In this document: positions 1 to 9,219 of the stretch, piece after piece
How positions within the stretch are numbered: the stretch's first letter is position 1
Layout of the letters: the number at the start of each line of letters is the position of its first letter
From: Kitasatospora herbaricolor
GTDB lineage: Bacteria; Actinomycetota; Actinomycetes; Streptomycetales; Streptomycetaceae
Reading direction: 5' to 3'
NCBI RefSeq assembly: GCF_030813695.1
Contig: NZ_JAUSVA010000002.1
Coordinates: 1,612,001-1,676,000 of the forward strand
DNA: 64,000 bases
Program-made: the position numbers and the translations under genes
The notes under the pieces: generated by a model
The model's database searches: none
Seen by the model: only the letters and a program-made list of their open reading frames with translations
What the model was told of the DNA's origin: nothing

Positions 1-824
1 CCGATCGTGGCGAAGGCGGTGAAGAGGTAGGCGGCGAGCAGGACGAGGGTCGAGATGACGGCCGCCTGGCCGGGGATCCGGCCGCTGTCGCGGGTCTCCT
101 CGTTGACCGTGATCAGCGCGTCCCAGCCCCAGTAGATGTACAGGCAGAGCAGCACCGCCTCCGAGAACGGGCCGAAGCCGTCGAAGCCCAGCGGGTCGAG
201 CCAGGCCAGGGAGGGGGTGGCGGCGCCCTCGCGGGCGAAGGCGGCGATGCCGAAGCCGAGCAGGGCGAGCAGTTGCAGGCCCAGCAGGACGTACTGGACG
301 GAGGCGGCCAGCTGGAGGCCGCGGCGGGCGACGGCGGTGACGGCGACGAGCAGCAGGACGGCCGTCCCGGTCACGGCCGCGGTGTTGCCGGCCGGCGTCT
401 CCAGGCCGGCGAAGGCCAGCAGGTAGCCCGCGCCGACCCGGGCGAGGGCGGTCATGGCCAGGAGCGTGGCGATCTGGACGACCCAGCCGCCGGAGAGCCA
501 GCCCGCCAGGGGGCCGAAGGCGCGGGTGGTCCAGACGAAGGTGGTGCCGCAGTCCGGCATCTCCCGGTTGAGCTCGCGGAAGGCGAAGGCGGTGAGCAGG
601 ATCGGCACGAAGCCGAGCAGCAGCGCGGCGGGGGCCAGGTGGCCGGCCACCAGGGTCACGAAGCCGAGGGTGACGGCGATGCTGTAGGCGGGCGCGACGG
701 AGGACAGGCCGAGGGCGACGGCGGCGAGCAGTCCGACGGATCCCCCGCGCAGGCCCTTGGAGGTGGGCGGCGCGTCGGGTGCCGCCTCGGCTCTCGCCTC
801 GGCGTCGGGTGGTTCGGTGATCAC
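1..824 (-). CDS. APC-family amino acid permease, C-terminus cut by window edge
   Basis: The minus strand is open from a GTG at 824 to the window edge, giving about 274 codons with no stop. After a short polar N-terminus (ITEPPDAEARAE), the translation is a run of hydrophobic segments separated by short loops, as in the APC superfamily of amino acid/proton transporters. Family-like stretches include FRELNREMPDCGTTFVWTTR and GPLAGWLSGGWVVQIATLL. It should be an inner-membrane importer with about 12 helices, of which roughly the first seven are present; the substrate cannot be read. The GTG is supported by AGGAG at 830-834, five bases upstream. It is divergent from the TetR gene at 973, so that regulator is a plausible local controller (inference). 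Confidence 0.85.
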   Translation of the reverse strand, partial: MITEPPDAEARAEAAPDAPPTSKGLRGGSVGLLAAVALGLSSVAPAYSIAVTLGFVTLVAGHLAPAALLLGFVPILLTAFAFRELNREMPDCGTTFVWTTRAFGPLAGWLSGGWVVQIATLLAMTALARVGAGYLLAFAGLETPAGNTAAVTGTAVLLLVAVTAVARRGLQLAASVQYVLLGLQLLALLGFGIAAFAREGAATPSLAWLDPLGFDGFGPFSEAVLLCLYIYWGWDALITVNEETRDSGRIPGQAAVISTLVLLAAYLFTAFATI

Positions 825-972
825 GGGTGCTCCTGGTGAGGGACAGGGAGGGCTGGCTCGGCGAACACAGCTTGTTAAACGCAGATTTAAAACTCACCCG
901 CACGATGCAGTCAAGGGCGGGGCTGGTAGTGTTAAACGAAGAAACAGAAACGGAACGGACCGACAGGACGAC
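825..972. promoter_or_regulatory. Divergent permease/tetR control region with repeated GTTAAACG
   Basis: This 148-bp spacer between divergent genes is locally A/T-rich. It carries GTTAAACG twice in the same orientation, at 874-881 and 931-938, plus TTTAAA at 886-891. Repeated identical octamers in the spacer of a divergent regulator and its likely target suggest regulator half-sites or promoter elements. No perfect inverted repeat was found, so the binding protein is not assigned. Confidence 0.4.
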
Positions 973-1584
973 ATGGCAGCCAAGAAGGGCCAGCAGGCCC
1001 GCCGGGCCGAGCTCGGCGCCGCGGTGCAGCGCGCACTGATGACCCGCGGACTGGAAGGCCTGCGCCTTCGCGACATCGCCGACGAGGCCGGCGTGACCCC
1101 CGCCGCGGTGCTCTACTACGGCGACCTCGACGCCCTGGTCCACGAGACCTACCAGCGGGCCATCGAGCGCTACAGCGAGCAGCGGGAGACCGCCACCGAG
1201 GCCTTCGCCGACGCCCCCGGCAAGCTCCGCGCCTGCATCGAACGGGGAGTCGCCGACGGCCCGGACGACGCCCTGACCCGGCTGCTGTTCGAGTACTGGC
1301 CGCGCTGCCTGCGCGACCCGAGGGCCGCAGCCCTGGACAGCGCTCTGACCGAGCGTCAGATCGCCCTCTACCAGGGCATCCTGGTGCTCGGCCAGGCTCA
1401 GGGCAGCTTCACCCTGACGGACCCGCCGCGCCTGCTCGCCGCCAGCATCGTCGCCATGGAGGACGGCTACCAGATGGAGGTCCTGGCCGGCCGCCGCAGC
1501 CGTACGGAGGTGATCACCGCGCTCCAGGCCTACGCCCGCGCCACCACCGGCCACGACCTGACGGCCGGCCAGGCCGCATCCTGA
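973..1584 (+). CDS. TetR/AcrR-family transcriptional regulator
   Basis: This 203-residue protein has an N-terminal TetR helix-turn-helix at about residues 12-55; LRLRDIADEAGVTPAAVLYY is the characteristic DNA-contacting segment. The C-terminal half is helical and resembles the BetI-like ligand-binding class, but the ligand is unknown. An upstream GTG at 757 is in frame, but the ATG at 973 is preferred because translation from 757 would cover the permease start and its promoter. A weak AGGA lies just upstream. The gene is divergent from the permease at 824 and probably represses it and itself. Its stop codon lies inside the first unit of a 15-bp tandem repeat. Confidence 0.88.
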   Translation: MAAKKGQQARRAELGAAVQRALMTRGLEGLRLRDIADEAGVTPAAVLYYGDLDALVHETYQRAIERYSEQRETATEAFADAPGKLRACIERGVADGPDDALTRLLFEYWPRCLRDPRAAALDSALTERQIALYQGILVLGQAQGSFTLTDPPRLLAASIVAMEDGYQMEVLAGRRSRTEVITALQAYARATTGHDLTAGQAAS

Positions 1585-1679
1585 CCGCCCGTATCCCGAC
1601 CGCCCGCATCCTGACCATCCACATCCCGACCGCCCGCATCCTGACCATCCACATCCCGACCGGCCGCATCCTGACCGCC
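1575..1679. repeat. 15-bp minisatellite, seven tandem copies
   Basis: Seven head-to-tail 15-base units fit the consensus CRYATCCYGACCRYC, starting at 1575, 1590, 1605, 1620, 1635, 1650 and 1665. Alternate units resemble each other (CGCATCCTGACC versus CACATCCCGACC), so a 30-bp higher-order period is also visible. The array begins at the last codons of the TetR gene and supplies its stop codon. The unit is a multiple of three, but no convincing gene reads through it. Confidence 0.9.
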
Positions 1680-1788
1680 CGGCACACCGGCCGACCACGC
1701 CCGGACGGGCCGCCGGGCGGTCGGTCCGCCGGGCGGCCTCGTGTCGGTGATTCGCCCGGCACCACCGGATGCGGCACAGTGGGGCCCC

Positions 1789-2526
1789 ATGAAGGCGCAG
1801 GCTGACCAGCGGAACGAGGCCGGACCGGCGGACGGGGCCCGGCGACGCCCGGTCCAGCAGCGCAGCCAGGAGCGGTACGAGCGCCTGGTGGACGCCTGCG
1901 CGGCGCTGCTGGACGAGGCCGGCGCCGGGGCCCTCACCACCAAGGCGGTCGCCCAGCGGGCCGGGGTGCCGATCGGCACGCTCTACCAGTTCTTCGCCGG
2001 CAAGGAGAGCCTGCTGGGCGCCCTCGCGACCCGGAACCTGGAGCGCTACCTCGACCGCCTGGCCCGCCGCCTGGAGGCGGCGCCGCCCCGGGGCGTACCG
2101 GGCTTCGTCGACCTGGCGGTGGAGGAGTTCGTCGCCATGCGGCGGGCGGTGCCCGGCTTCGGGCAGGTGGACTTCGGCCTGGTCGACCGGACCTCGCCGG
2201 GCGTCCGCGACGGGGAGCACCTGCTCGACCGCACCCTGGACAACAACACGGCCGTCGCCCTGCGCCTGCGGGCGCTCGGCGGCGCCCTCTTCGGTGCCGA
2301 CGGGGACGCCGCCGGGCCGCCGGACGCCGGCCGTCCCGGCAGCACGCTGGCCCTGCGGGTGGCCCTGGAGGCCGCCGACGCCGTCCTCAAGCTGGCCTTC
2401 CGCACCGACCCGGACGGCGACCCGGTGCTGATCGCCGAGTGCAAGCGCCTGCTCGGCCGCTATCTCGCGGACGGCCCGACCGGCCCGGCCGGCCCCCGGC
2501 GGCCGGCCGCCGACACGACCCGCTGA
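1789..2526 (+). CDS. TetR/AcrR-family transcriptional regulator
   Basis: This 245-residue protein has a TetR DNA-binding domain at about residues 22-70. The recognition region reads LTTKAVAQRAGVPIGTLYQF, followed by the usual FAGKESLL segment. The C-terminal domain (about 80-230) is alanine/leucine-rich and helical, with a loop rich in Gly, Asp and Pro near residues 165-185. The ATG at 1789 was chosen over the in-frame GTG at 1741 because a conventional regulator N-terminus begins there and only GGGG-type spacing sequence precedes it. It has no divergent partner and is followed by the DUF1918 gene, so its target is unknown. Confidence 0.85.
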   Translation: MKAQADQRNEAGPADGARRRPVQQRSQERYERLVDACAALLDEAGAGALTTKAVAQRAGVPIGTLYQFFAGKESLLGALATRNLERYLDRLARRLEAAPPRGVPGFVDLAVEEFVAMRRAVPGFGQVDFGLVDRTSPGVRDGEHLLDRTLDNNTAVALRLRALGGALFGADGDAAGPPDAGRPGSTLALRVALEAADAVLKLAFRTDPDGDPVLIAECKRLLGRYLADGPTGPAGPRRPAADTTR

Positions 2527-2637
2527 AGCGTTGCGGCCCCACCCGCACGGAAGCACAGTGGAGACAGGACAGCTGCCCGGAGCACGGCAGCCGGCCTGTC
2601 GGCACCACGACAGCCGTCACTAGCTAAGGAGCAGATC

Positions 2638-2832
2638 GTGCATGCAGCGGTAGGTGACCAGCTCCACATCCACAGCAGGTCCGTGGGGATGGCGGACCGC
2701 ACGGGGGAGATCACCGAGGTACACGGCGCGAACGGCGAGCCGCCGTACCTGGTGCGCTTCGAGGACGGCCACGAAGGGCTGGTCTACCCGGGCCCCGACA
2801 GCATCGTCGAGCACAGCAAGAAGAACAGCTGA
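2638..2832 (+). CDS. DUF1918 domain-containing small protein
   Basis: This 64-residue protein starts at GTG 2638, eight nucleotides after a good AAGGAG site (2626-2631). It matches the pattern of the actinobacterial DUF1918 family: an N-terminal VGDQLHIHSRSVG, a central RTGEITEVHG, then PPYLVRFEDGHEGLVYPGPD. The family folds as a small SH3-like beta barrel and is common in Streptomyces, but its function is not established. The sequence is cytosolic-looking with no signal peptide. A short hairpin (2847-2867) separates it from the DedA gene, so co-transcription is possible but not certain. Confidence 0.88.
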   Translation: MHAAVGDQLHIHSRSVGMADRTGEITEVHGANGEPPYLVRFEDGHEGLVYPGPDSIVEHSKKNS

Positions 2833-2846
2833 CGCGTTCCGTCCGT

Positions 2847-2867
2847 CCCGTGCCAGCCCGGCACGGG
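2847..2867 (+). terminator. Short hairpin between DUF1918 gene and dedA
   Basis: CCCGTGCC (2847-2854) pairs perfectly with GGCACGGG (2860-2867) around a five-base loop. It may be a weak terminator or attenuator ahead of the DedA gene; there is no T-run, as is usual in this DNA. Confidence 0.5.
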
Positions 2868-2880
2868 GCGGGCCCCTGAC

Positions 2881-3504
2881 GTGTCCGCCGCCCCCCTGCC
2901 CGGCCCGCTGGCGGCGCTGGCGCCCCTGCTGGACGACTACGGCTACCTCGCGGTGGCCGTCCTGGTGCTGCTCGACAACTGCGGCGTCCCGGTGCCGGGC
3001 CAGACCGTACTGGTGCTGGCCGCCGTGTACGCGGGCACCGGACACCTCAGCCTCGCCGGCGTGATCGCCGTCGCGACGGCCGCCGCCGTCCTCGGCAACA
3101 CCCTCGGCTACCTGATCGGCCGAACCGGCGGCCGCGCCTTCGTCGACCGCTGGGGCCGTTACGTGATGCTGACCCCCGCCCGGATGGAGCGCGCGAACGG
3201 CTTCTTCGAGCGGCACGGCGGCAAGGTCGTGACGGTGGCCCGCTTCGTGGACGGGCTGCGCCAGACCAGCGGCATCATCGCGGGGACCACCGGGATGGAG
3301 GCGCGCCGCTTCACCGTGTTCAACATCCTCGGCGCGGTGCTCTGGGTCGGCGTCTGGTCGGTGGCCGGCTACCTGGCCGGCGCGAACATCGGCACGGTGT
3401 ACGAGCAGGTGGTCCGCTACCAGCTGTGGCTGCTGATCGGCCTGGGCGCGGCGCTGCTGGCCGCCCTCGTCCACCAGGTGCTGCGCCGGCGGGCCCGGCG
3501 CTGA
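2881..3504 (+). CDS. DedA-family membrane protein
   Basis: This 207-residue integral membrane protein belongs to the DedA/VTT superfamily, whose characterised members flip or translocate lipids such as undecaprenyl phosphate and affect envelope stress resistance. Visible family features are the N-terminal re-entrant segment with LDNCGVPVPGQT (about 34-45), the YLIGRTGGR loop (about 78-86) and the second signature RFVDGLRQTSGIIAG (about 122-136). Three to four strong hydrophobic segments and a basic C-terminus (RRRARR) follow. The start is GTG 2881; no other in-frame start fits. It converges on the deacetylase gene at 3567, with a shared perfect palindrome between them. Confidence 0.88.
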   Translation: MSAAPLPGPLAALAPLLDDYGYLAVAVLVLLDNCGVPVPGQTVLVLAAVYAGTGHLSLAGVIAVATAAAVLGNTLGYLIGRTGGRAFVDRWGRYVMLTPARMERANGFFERHGGKVVTVARFVDGLRQTSGIIAGTTGMEARRFTVFNILGAVLWVGVWSVAGYLAGANIGTVYEQVVRYQLWLLIGLGAALLAALVHQVLRRRARR

Positions 3505-3534
3505 GCGGAGGACGCCGCGCCCCCGGCGCCACGC

Positions 3535-3558
3535 CGGGCCGCCCCGCGGGGCGGCCCG
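3535..3558. terminator. Bidirectional terminator, 24-bp perfect palindrome
   Basis: Two 11-bp arms (3535-3545 and 3548-3558) are exactly complementary around GC. The palindrome sits between convergent dedA and the PIG-L gene and should terminate both. Confidence 0.8.
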
Positions 3559-3566
3559 CGACAGGG

Positions 3567-4313
3567 TCAGTCGAAGGACAGCCGCAGCACCTCGAAGGAG
3601 GAGGCGTAGCGGACGCCCAGCCGGCTGCCGGAGGCGCGGGCGAAGCCCTCCAGGAAGTCGGCGGCGTTGGCCATGTCGCCGCCGAGCCCGGCCAGGTACG
3701 CCCGGTGCGCCTTCAGCGAGGCGACGCCCGCCTCGAAGGAGTCGGTGGTGTCCACGGCGTGCCGGGCGTCGGGCGAGCCGGCCGCCCAGAGCTCCTTGAC
3801 GCCGCTCCACGGCTGGTGGCCCTCGTCCAGGAGGTCGGGGAACACCCAGCGGTTGGCGGCGTCGCGCACCGCGTCCAGCACCGAGCGGCCGGTCGCGATG
3901 TGGTCCGCCTGGTTGGGCATGACACCGCCGTAGGTCTCCCGGAAGTTGGTGGTGATGACGATGTCCGGGCGGTGGCGCCGGATCGTGCGGGCGATGTCGC
4001 GGCGCAGCGTCAGGCCGTACTCCAGGACGCCGTCGGCGTGCCCGAGGAACTCCACCACGTCGACGCCGACCAGCGCGGCCGAGGCCACCTGTTCGGCCTC
4101 CCGGACGGGCCGGCACTCCTCGGGGCTCATCGAGTCGATGCCGGCCTCGCCGCTGGTGACCATCACGTAGACGACGCGCTTGCCCTGGGAGGTCCAGCGG
4201 GCGACGGCCGCGGCCGCGCCGTACTCCATGTCGTCCGGGTGCGCGACCACCGCGAGGGCGGTCTGCCAGTCCTCGCGCAGCGGCTCGAACGGTGCTGGCT
4301 GCTGGTCGTTCAT
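3567..4313 (-). CDS. PIG-L family (LmbE-like) deacetylase
   Basis: This 248-residue protein carries the LmbE/PIG-L zinc signature AHPDDMEYG near residue 24 and a downstream HADGVLEYG segment. The distal ligand motif appears as PNQADHIATGR. The family removes N-acetyl groups from glycoconjugates; actinobacterial members include MshB (mycothiol synthesis), Mca and antibiotic-tailoring enzymes. The substrate here cannot be read, and a second family member elsewhere could be the true MshB. The ATG at 4313 was chosen because AGAGGAG lies eight bases upstream; a GTG six bases earlier is too close to that site. It is cytosolic, with no signal peptide. Confidence 0.85.
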   Translation of the reverse strand: MNDQQPAPFEPLREDWQTALAVVAHPDDMEYGAAAAVARWTSQGKRVVYVMVTSGEAGIDSMSPEECRPVREAEQVASAALVGVDVVEFLGHADGVLEYGLTLRRDIARTIRRHRPDIVITTNFRETYGGVMPNQADHIATGRSVLDAVRDAANRWVFPDLLDEGHQPWSGVKELWAAGSPDARHAVDTTDSFEAGVASLKAHRAYLAGLGGDMANAADFLEGFARASGSRLGVRYASSFEVLRLSFD

Positions 4314-4510
4314 CGGCACGGCTCCTCTGTCGGGTCCCCTGCGGGAGGGCTCGGTCCGATCTTCTCCCGGAGCCCCGTCCCGGTCACCCCGAATTCCGCT
4401 GCCCCGGGCCCCGGGCTCCGGAGAACGCACCGCGAGCAGCGCTCCGGCCCGCGCCGGCCGGCCGCCGTACCGGCCGCGCGGGCGGGCCCGCGGGCCGGGC
4501 CGCGCCGGTT

Positions 4511-5167
4511 TCAGCCGGCCGAGCGGAGGGAGTAGTTGAAGTCGGTGCTGCCGAAGTGGCCCATCAGGCGGAGCCAGAACGGCATCAGCATCTCCATGCC
4601 CCGGGCGCCCTTGATGTCGCCGAGGTCCAGCACCGAGCCGGCCGGCCAGCCGAACTGCTCCAGCAGGGCGACGACCTCGGCCTTGGCGTCCGGGTCGTCG
4701 CCCGCGACGAAGGCGTTGTGCTCGCCGGGAACGCGCCCGGGCTCGACCATCACCGGGGCGCTCATCGTGTTGAGCGCCTTGACCACCCTGGCCTGCGGGA
4801 ACTCGCGCTGGATCCGCTCGCCGACGCTGTCCGTGCCCACCGGGTCCAGCCCGACCTCGCCCTCGGGCGAGAAGACCAGCGGGTTGGAGACGTCGATCAG
4901 GATCTTCCCGGCCAGCGCGTCGGCGCCGGCCGCCTGCAGGGCCTTGACGGAGACCGTGCCGGCGGTGGCGTTGACGATCAGCTCGCCGAAGGCGGCGGCG
5001 TCGGCGAAGGTGCCGCCGTGGCCGCGCGGCCCGGCCTGCTCGGCCCAGGTGGTGGCGGCCGTGTTGTCCTTGGTCCGCGAGCCGACGGTCACCTCGTGCC
5101 CGAGCGAGACCAGCTTGCCCGCCAGGGTGCGCCCGACCGTGCCCGTACCGATGATCCCGATCCTCAC
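4511..5167 (-). CDS. NADPH-dependent F420 reductase-like oxidoreductase
   Basis: This 218-residue protein opens with a classic Rossmann dinucleotide site, MRIGIIGTGTVGRTLAGKL, followed by VTVGSRTKD, where the serine/arginine pair favours NADP(H). The length and single-domain layout match F420:NADP oxidoreductase (Fno) and related NAD(P)-binding proteins. The VVKALNTMSAPVMVEPGRV stretch is typical of the group. The family moves hydride between NADPH and coenzyme F420, but several Streptomyces homologues are of unproven specificity, so the cofactor is inferred. It lies on the same strand as glmS and the deacetylase, but gaps of about 190 bp on both sides argue for separate transcription. Confidence 0.8.
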   Translation of the reverse strand: MRIGIIGTGTVGRTLAGKLVSLGHEVTVGSRTKDNTAATTWAEQAGPRGHGGTFADAAAFGELIVNATAGTVSVKALQAAGADALAGKILIDVSNPLVFSPEGEVGLDPVGTDSVGERIQREFPQARVVKALNTMSAPVMVEPGRVPGEHNAFVAGDDPDAKAEVVALLEQFGWPAGSVLDLGDIKGARGMEMLMPFWLRLMGHFGSTDFNYSLRSAG

Positions 5168-5295
5168 CGTACTTCTCCTGTTCGTAGACCGCCCCCTGCC
5201 AGCAGGGTGACGATACGTCAGGGCCGGCCGCCGGGCCGTCAGAAGCGGCGGGACGGCCGCGAGTCCCGGGCGGGACGGCAGGCGACGGGACGGCG

Positions 5296-5337
5296 GCCGG
5301 CCGCGGCCCCCGGACGGTTCCGGGGCCCGCGGCCGGC
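5296..5337 (-). terminator. Rho-independent-type hairpin downstream of glmS
   Basis: Arms of 19 bases (5296-5314 and 5319-5337) are complementary with a single mismatch around the loop CGGT. It lies 19 bp beyond the glmS stop. Confidence 0.7.
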
Positions 5338-5356
5338 TCGGCGACCGGTCCGCCGG

Positions 5357-7183
<1,827 letters not shown>

Positions 7184-7257
7184 GGGTCGCCGGCTCCTTC
7201 AGTGTGATTGCGTGGCGGGAGGTCTGCGCGAGGGCAGACGGGGTCGGGCGGCCCGGC

Positions 7258-7533
7258 TCAGCCGTAGACGATCCGGCGCAGCTGGCGGGCCGACAGCTGT
7301 GGGGCCGCGACCCGGCGCGCGGGCAGTTCGTCGGCCAGCCGGGCGAAGATCTTCTCGTTGGTGAGTCCGCGTGCCTGGAGTTCGCCGTGGCGGCGGCGGA
7401 CGTACTCCTCGGTGCTCTCCGAGAAGTACGCCAGCACTTCCGCGACGACCCGCGCGGCCTCCCGCGGCCCCAGGGGGCTGGTGCGGGTGAGGTGGGCGAG
7501 CAGGTCCTCGTGAGGGTGTGGCGAGCTGGGCAC
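7258..7533 (-). CDS. Small hypothetical protein, probably leaderless
   Basis: This protein of about 91 residues starts at GTG 7533. It is charged and helical, with PLGPREAARVVAEVLAYF, then EEYVRRRHGELQARGLTNEK, and a basic end LSARQLRRIVYG. No function is recognised; the codon bias and clean C-terminus look real. The ORF extends in frame to an ATG at 7605, but 7533 is preferred: a promoter-like TTGGTT-17 bp-TAGGCT (7570-7565 and 7547-7542, minus strand) places transcription start at or next to this GTG, and no Shine-Dalgarno sequence is present at either start. It lies 74 bp upstream of glmS on the same strand and could be co-transcribed with it. Confidence 0.65.
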   Translation of the reverse strand: MPSSPHPHEDLLAHLTRTSPLGPREAARVVAEVLAYFSESTEEYVRRRHGELQARGLTNEKIFARLADELPARRVAAPQLSARQLRRIVYG

Positions 7534-7541
7534 GAGTGAGG

Positions 7542-7570
7542 AGCCTAGGCGGCCTCCGCGCCGGAACCAA
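7542..7570 (-). promoter_or_regulatory. HrdB-type promoter for leaderless gene at 7533
   Basis: Read on the minus strand, TTGGTT (7570-7565) and TAGGCT (7547-7542) are separated by exactly 17 bp. Eight bases separate the -10 element from the GTG at 7533, the spacing expected for leaderless transcription. Confidence 0.6.
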
Positions 7571-7597
7571 AGATCCTGCCCGAATTCGGGCAGATCT
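7571..7597. promoter_or_regulatory. 27-bp near-perfect palindrome abutting the -35 box
   Basis: AGATC-C-TGCCCGAAT is followed directly by ATTCGGGCA-GATCT, giving 14-base arms with one bulged C. The dyad abuts the -35 hexamer of the promoter at 7542-7570, a standard position for an operator or activator site. The binding protein is unknown. Confidence 0.6.
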
Positions 7598-7936
7598 TCA
7601 GACATTCAGCCCAGAGACCCGGCCCGGGGCCGCCGCGACCGCGCGCCGGACCACCGGGCCGCCGGCCCGCGGACCCGCCCGGCACCGGCCCCGCGTGCGC
7701 GCGCAACGCCGGGATGCGGCCGTTCGGAGCAGTGCGCGCCACCCGTGCGGCCCGGGCCCGCACCGGGCCGCAGGCCGTGCGGTGACCGGGCCGGAGCCGC
7801 GTCGTTGACCCGGTGCGATGTGCGGTAGCGTCGCCGACATCTCCCGAATGATGGTCAGAAACCACGATCAGCGGCCTGGTGCCCTCAGGATGGAGAGCGA
7901 AAGCCGTCCGTCTCGATCCACCGGGGGATCTTCGTC
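7598..7936. other. Upstream region of the cysteine-repeat protein gene
   Basis: No gene is supported here. A candidate promoter for the gene at 7937 is TTGACC (7805-7810) and TAGCGT (7826-7831), but the 15-bp spacing is short. The rest is GC-rich spacer with no clear structure. Confidence 0.4.
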
Positions 7937-9055
7937 ATGCAACCGCGGGTCTTCGCGATTCTCACCGCCTTCCTGCTGGGGGTGCTGGGCCTGGGGTCGG
8001 TGGCCGTCACCGACTGGACGCCCGCCCCGGCCACCGCCGCGACCGGCGCCCCCGGAGCGCCCGCGCCCGGCAGCGCGGCGCCTCCCGCCGGCACCCCGGC
8101 CGCCGCGGCGACCCCGACCGGGGACCCGGCCGTGTGGACCCGCAGCACGCTGCGGAACAAGGTGATGGCGGAGATGGAGCAGAGCGACCCCGGTGTCGCC
8201 CTGGCGGACCTCGACAAGATCACCAAGGAGAAGCCGTACACCGTGCGGTTCTGCCACCCGATCGCGCACGAGCTGGGCCACGCGGCGGTCAAGCGCTACA
8301 ACGAGGACTTCCAGAAGGTCATCTCCTTCCCGCACGAGACCTGCGCGGCCGGCTACCTGCACGGCGCGGTCGAGGAGATGCTGAACGCCTCCAAGCAGCC
8401 CGAGGTGGACCTGCTCAAGCTGTGCGCGCCCGCCAACAAGGGCGCCTGCATCCACGGCGTCGGCCACGGCACCATGTTCGTCGCCAAGCAGGACGTCGCG
8501 GCGGCCCGCGCGCTGTGCAACAAGTTCCCCGGCGACACCAACAAGATCCGCTGCTCGGAGGGCCTCTTCATGCAGCTCTTCGGCCCGGACGAGGAGGACG
8601 AGAAGGCCAAGGCGAACCTGCCCGCCGACAAGATCGCCGCCGAGCCGCTCTACCCCTGCCCCGAGCAGCCAGCGCTCTTCCAGTCCGCGTGCTTCTTCTA
8701 CGCGCCGACCTTCTACCTCTCCTCCCACGACTACGCCAACCACCCCGAGGCCTTCGCCGACGCCCTCAAGTGGTGCCTCAACGGCAAGGCCGCCGGCGGG
8801 GTGACGGACTGCAGCCGCGGGGTCGGCTCACGCACCATGAAGTACAACCTGGACCGCGAGGACTGGGCCGCCCAGCAGTGCGCCACGGCCGCCGACGCCT
8901 CCCAGCGCAAGGCCTGCGCGGAGGGCCTGGTCAGCTACTACACCGTGAACTACACCGACGGCGGCGCCGCCGGCCGGCTCTGCGCCAAGATCACCAACAA
9001 GGAGATCCAGGGCTACTGCCGGTCCGCCGCCGGGCTCTCCAGCACGCTGGACTGA
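7937..9055 (+). CDS. Secreted or membrane-anchored protein with seven cysteine pairs (function unknown)
   Basis: This 372-residue protein has a hydrophobic N-terminal segment (about 5-25, ILTAFLLGVLGLGSVAV), then an Ala/Pro/Gly-rich linker to about residue 65, and a helical C-terminal domain. That domain has 14 cysteines in seven pairs: 106/136, 163/171, 194/206, 241/252, 280/292, 315/327 and 349/361. Five consecutive pairs are 11-12 residues apart, and the second cysteine of most pairs begins C-x-x-G (CAAG, CIHG, CSEG, CSRG, CAEG). This suggests a disulfide-pinned helical solenoid outside the membrane. HELGH at 111-115 fits the HEXXH zinc-protease pattern, and CIHGVGHG (171-178) gives two more histidines, so metal binding is possible. 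No family name was recognised. Confidence 0.75.
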   Translation: MQPRVFAILTAFLLGVLGLGSVAVTDWTPAPATAATGAPGAPAPGSAAPPAGTPAAAATPTGDPAVWTRSTLRNKVMAEMEQSDPGVALADLDKITKEKPYTVRFCHPIAHELGHAAVKRYNEDFQKVISFPHETCAAGYLHGAVEEMLNASKQPEVDLLKLCAPANKGACIHGVGHGTMFVAKQDVAAARALCNKFPGDTNKIRCSEGLFMQLFGPDEEDEKAKANLPADKIAAEPLYPCPEQPALFQSACFFYAPTFYLSSHDYANHPEAFADALKWCLNGKAAGGVTDCSRGVGSRTMKYNLDREDWAAQQCATAADASQRKACAEGLVSYYTVNYTDGGAAGRLCAKITNKEIQGYCRSAAGLSSTLD

Positions 9056-9070
9056 CCTCCCCGCCCGCCC

Positions 9071-9139
9071 CCGAGGGGCCCGCGCCGCCGTCACCCGGGG
9101 CCCGCACCGTCCGCACGCCGGGCGGCGCGGGCCCCTCGG
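9071..9139. terminator. Long-arm terminator hairpin
   Basis: Nineteen-base arms at 9071-9089 and 9121-9139 are perfectly complementary, separated by a 31-base loop. The hairpin lies 15 bp after the stop of the cysteine-repeat protein and isolates it from the decarboxylase gene. Confidence 0.75.
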
Positions 9140-9219
9140 CATACGCACCGTAGGATCTGCTCATCCAGGTGCGCCGAGGACGCCGCGCCGTCAGGCCCCC
9201 CACCTGCTGGAGCCGCACC

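Noticed and set aside
1575..1679. Possible CRISPR array
   Set aside because: The 15-bp units are directly adjacent with no unique spacers, and no cas genes are present.
8240..8300. Calling the cysteine-repeat protein a zinc metalloprotease because of HELGH
   Set aside because: The motif is short and could be chance; no downstream third ligand or protease fold was recognised, so it is kept as unknown.
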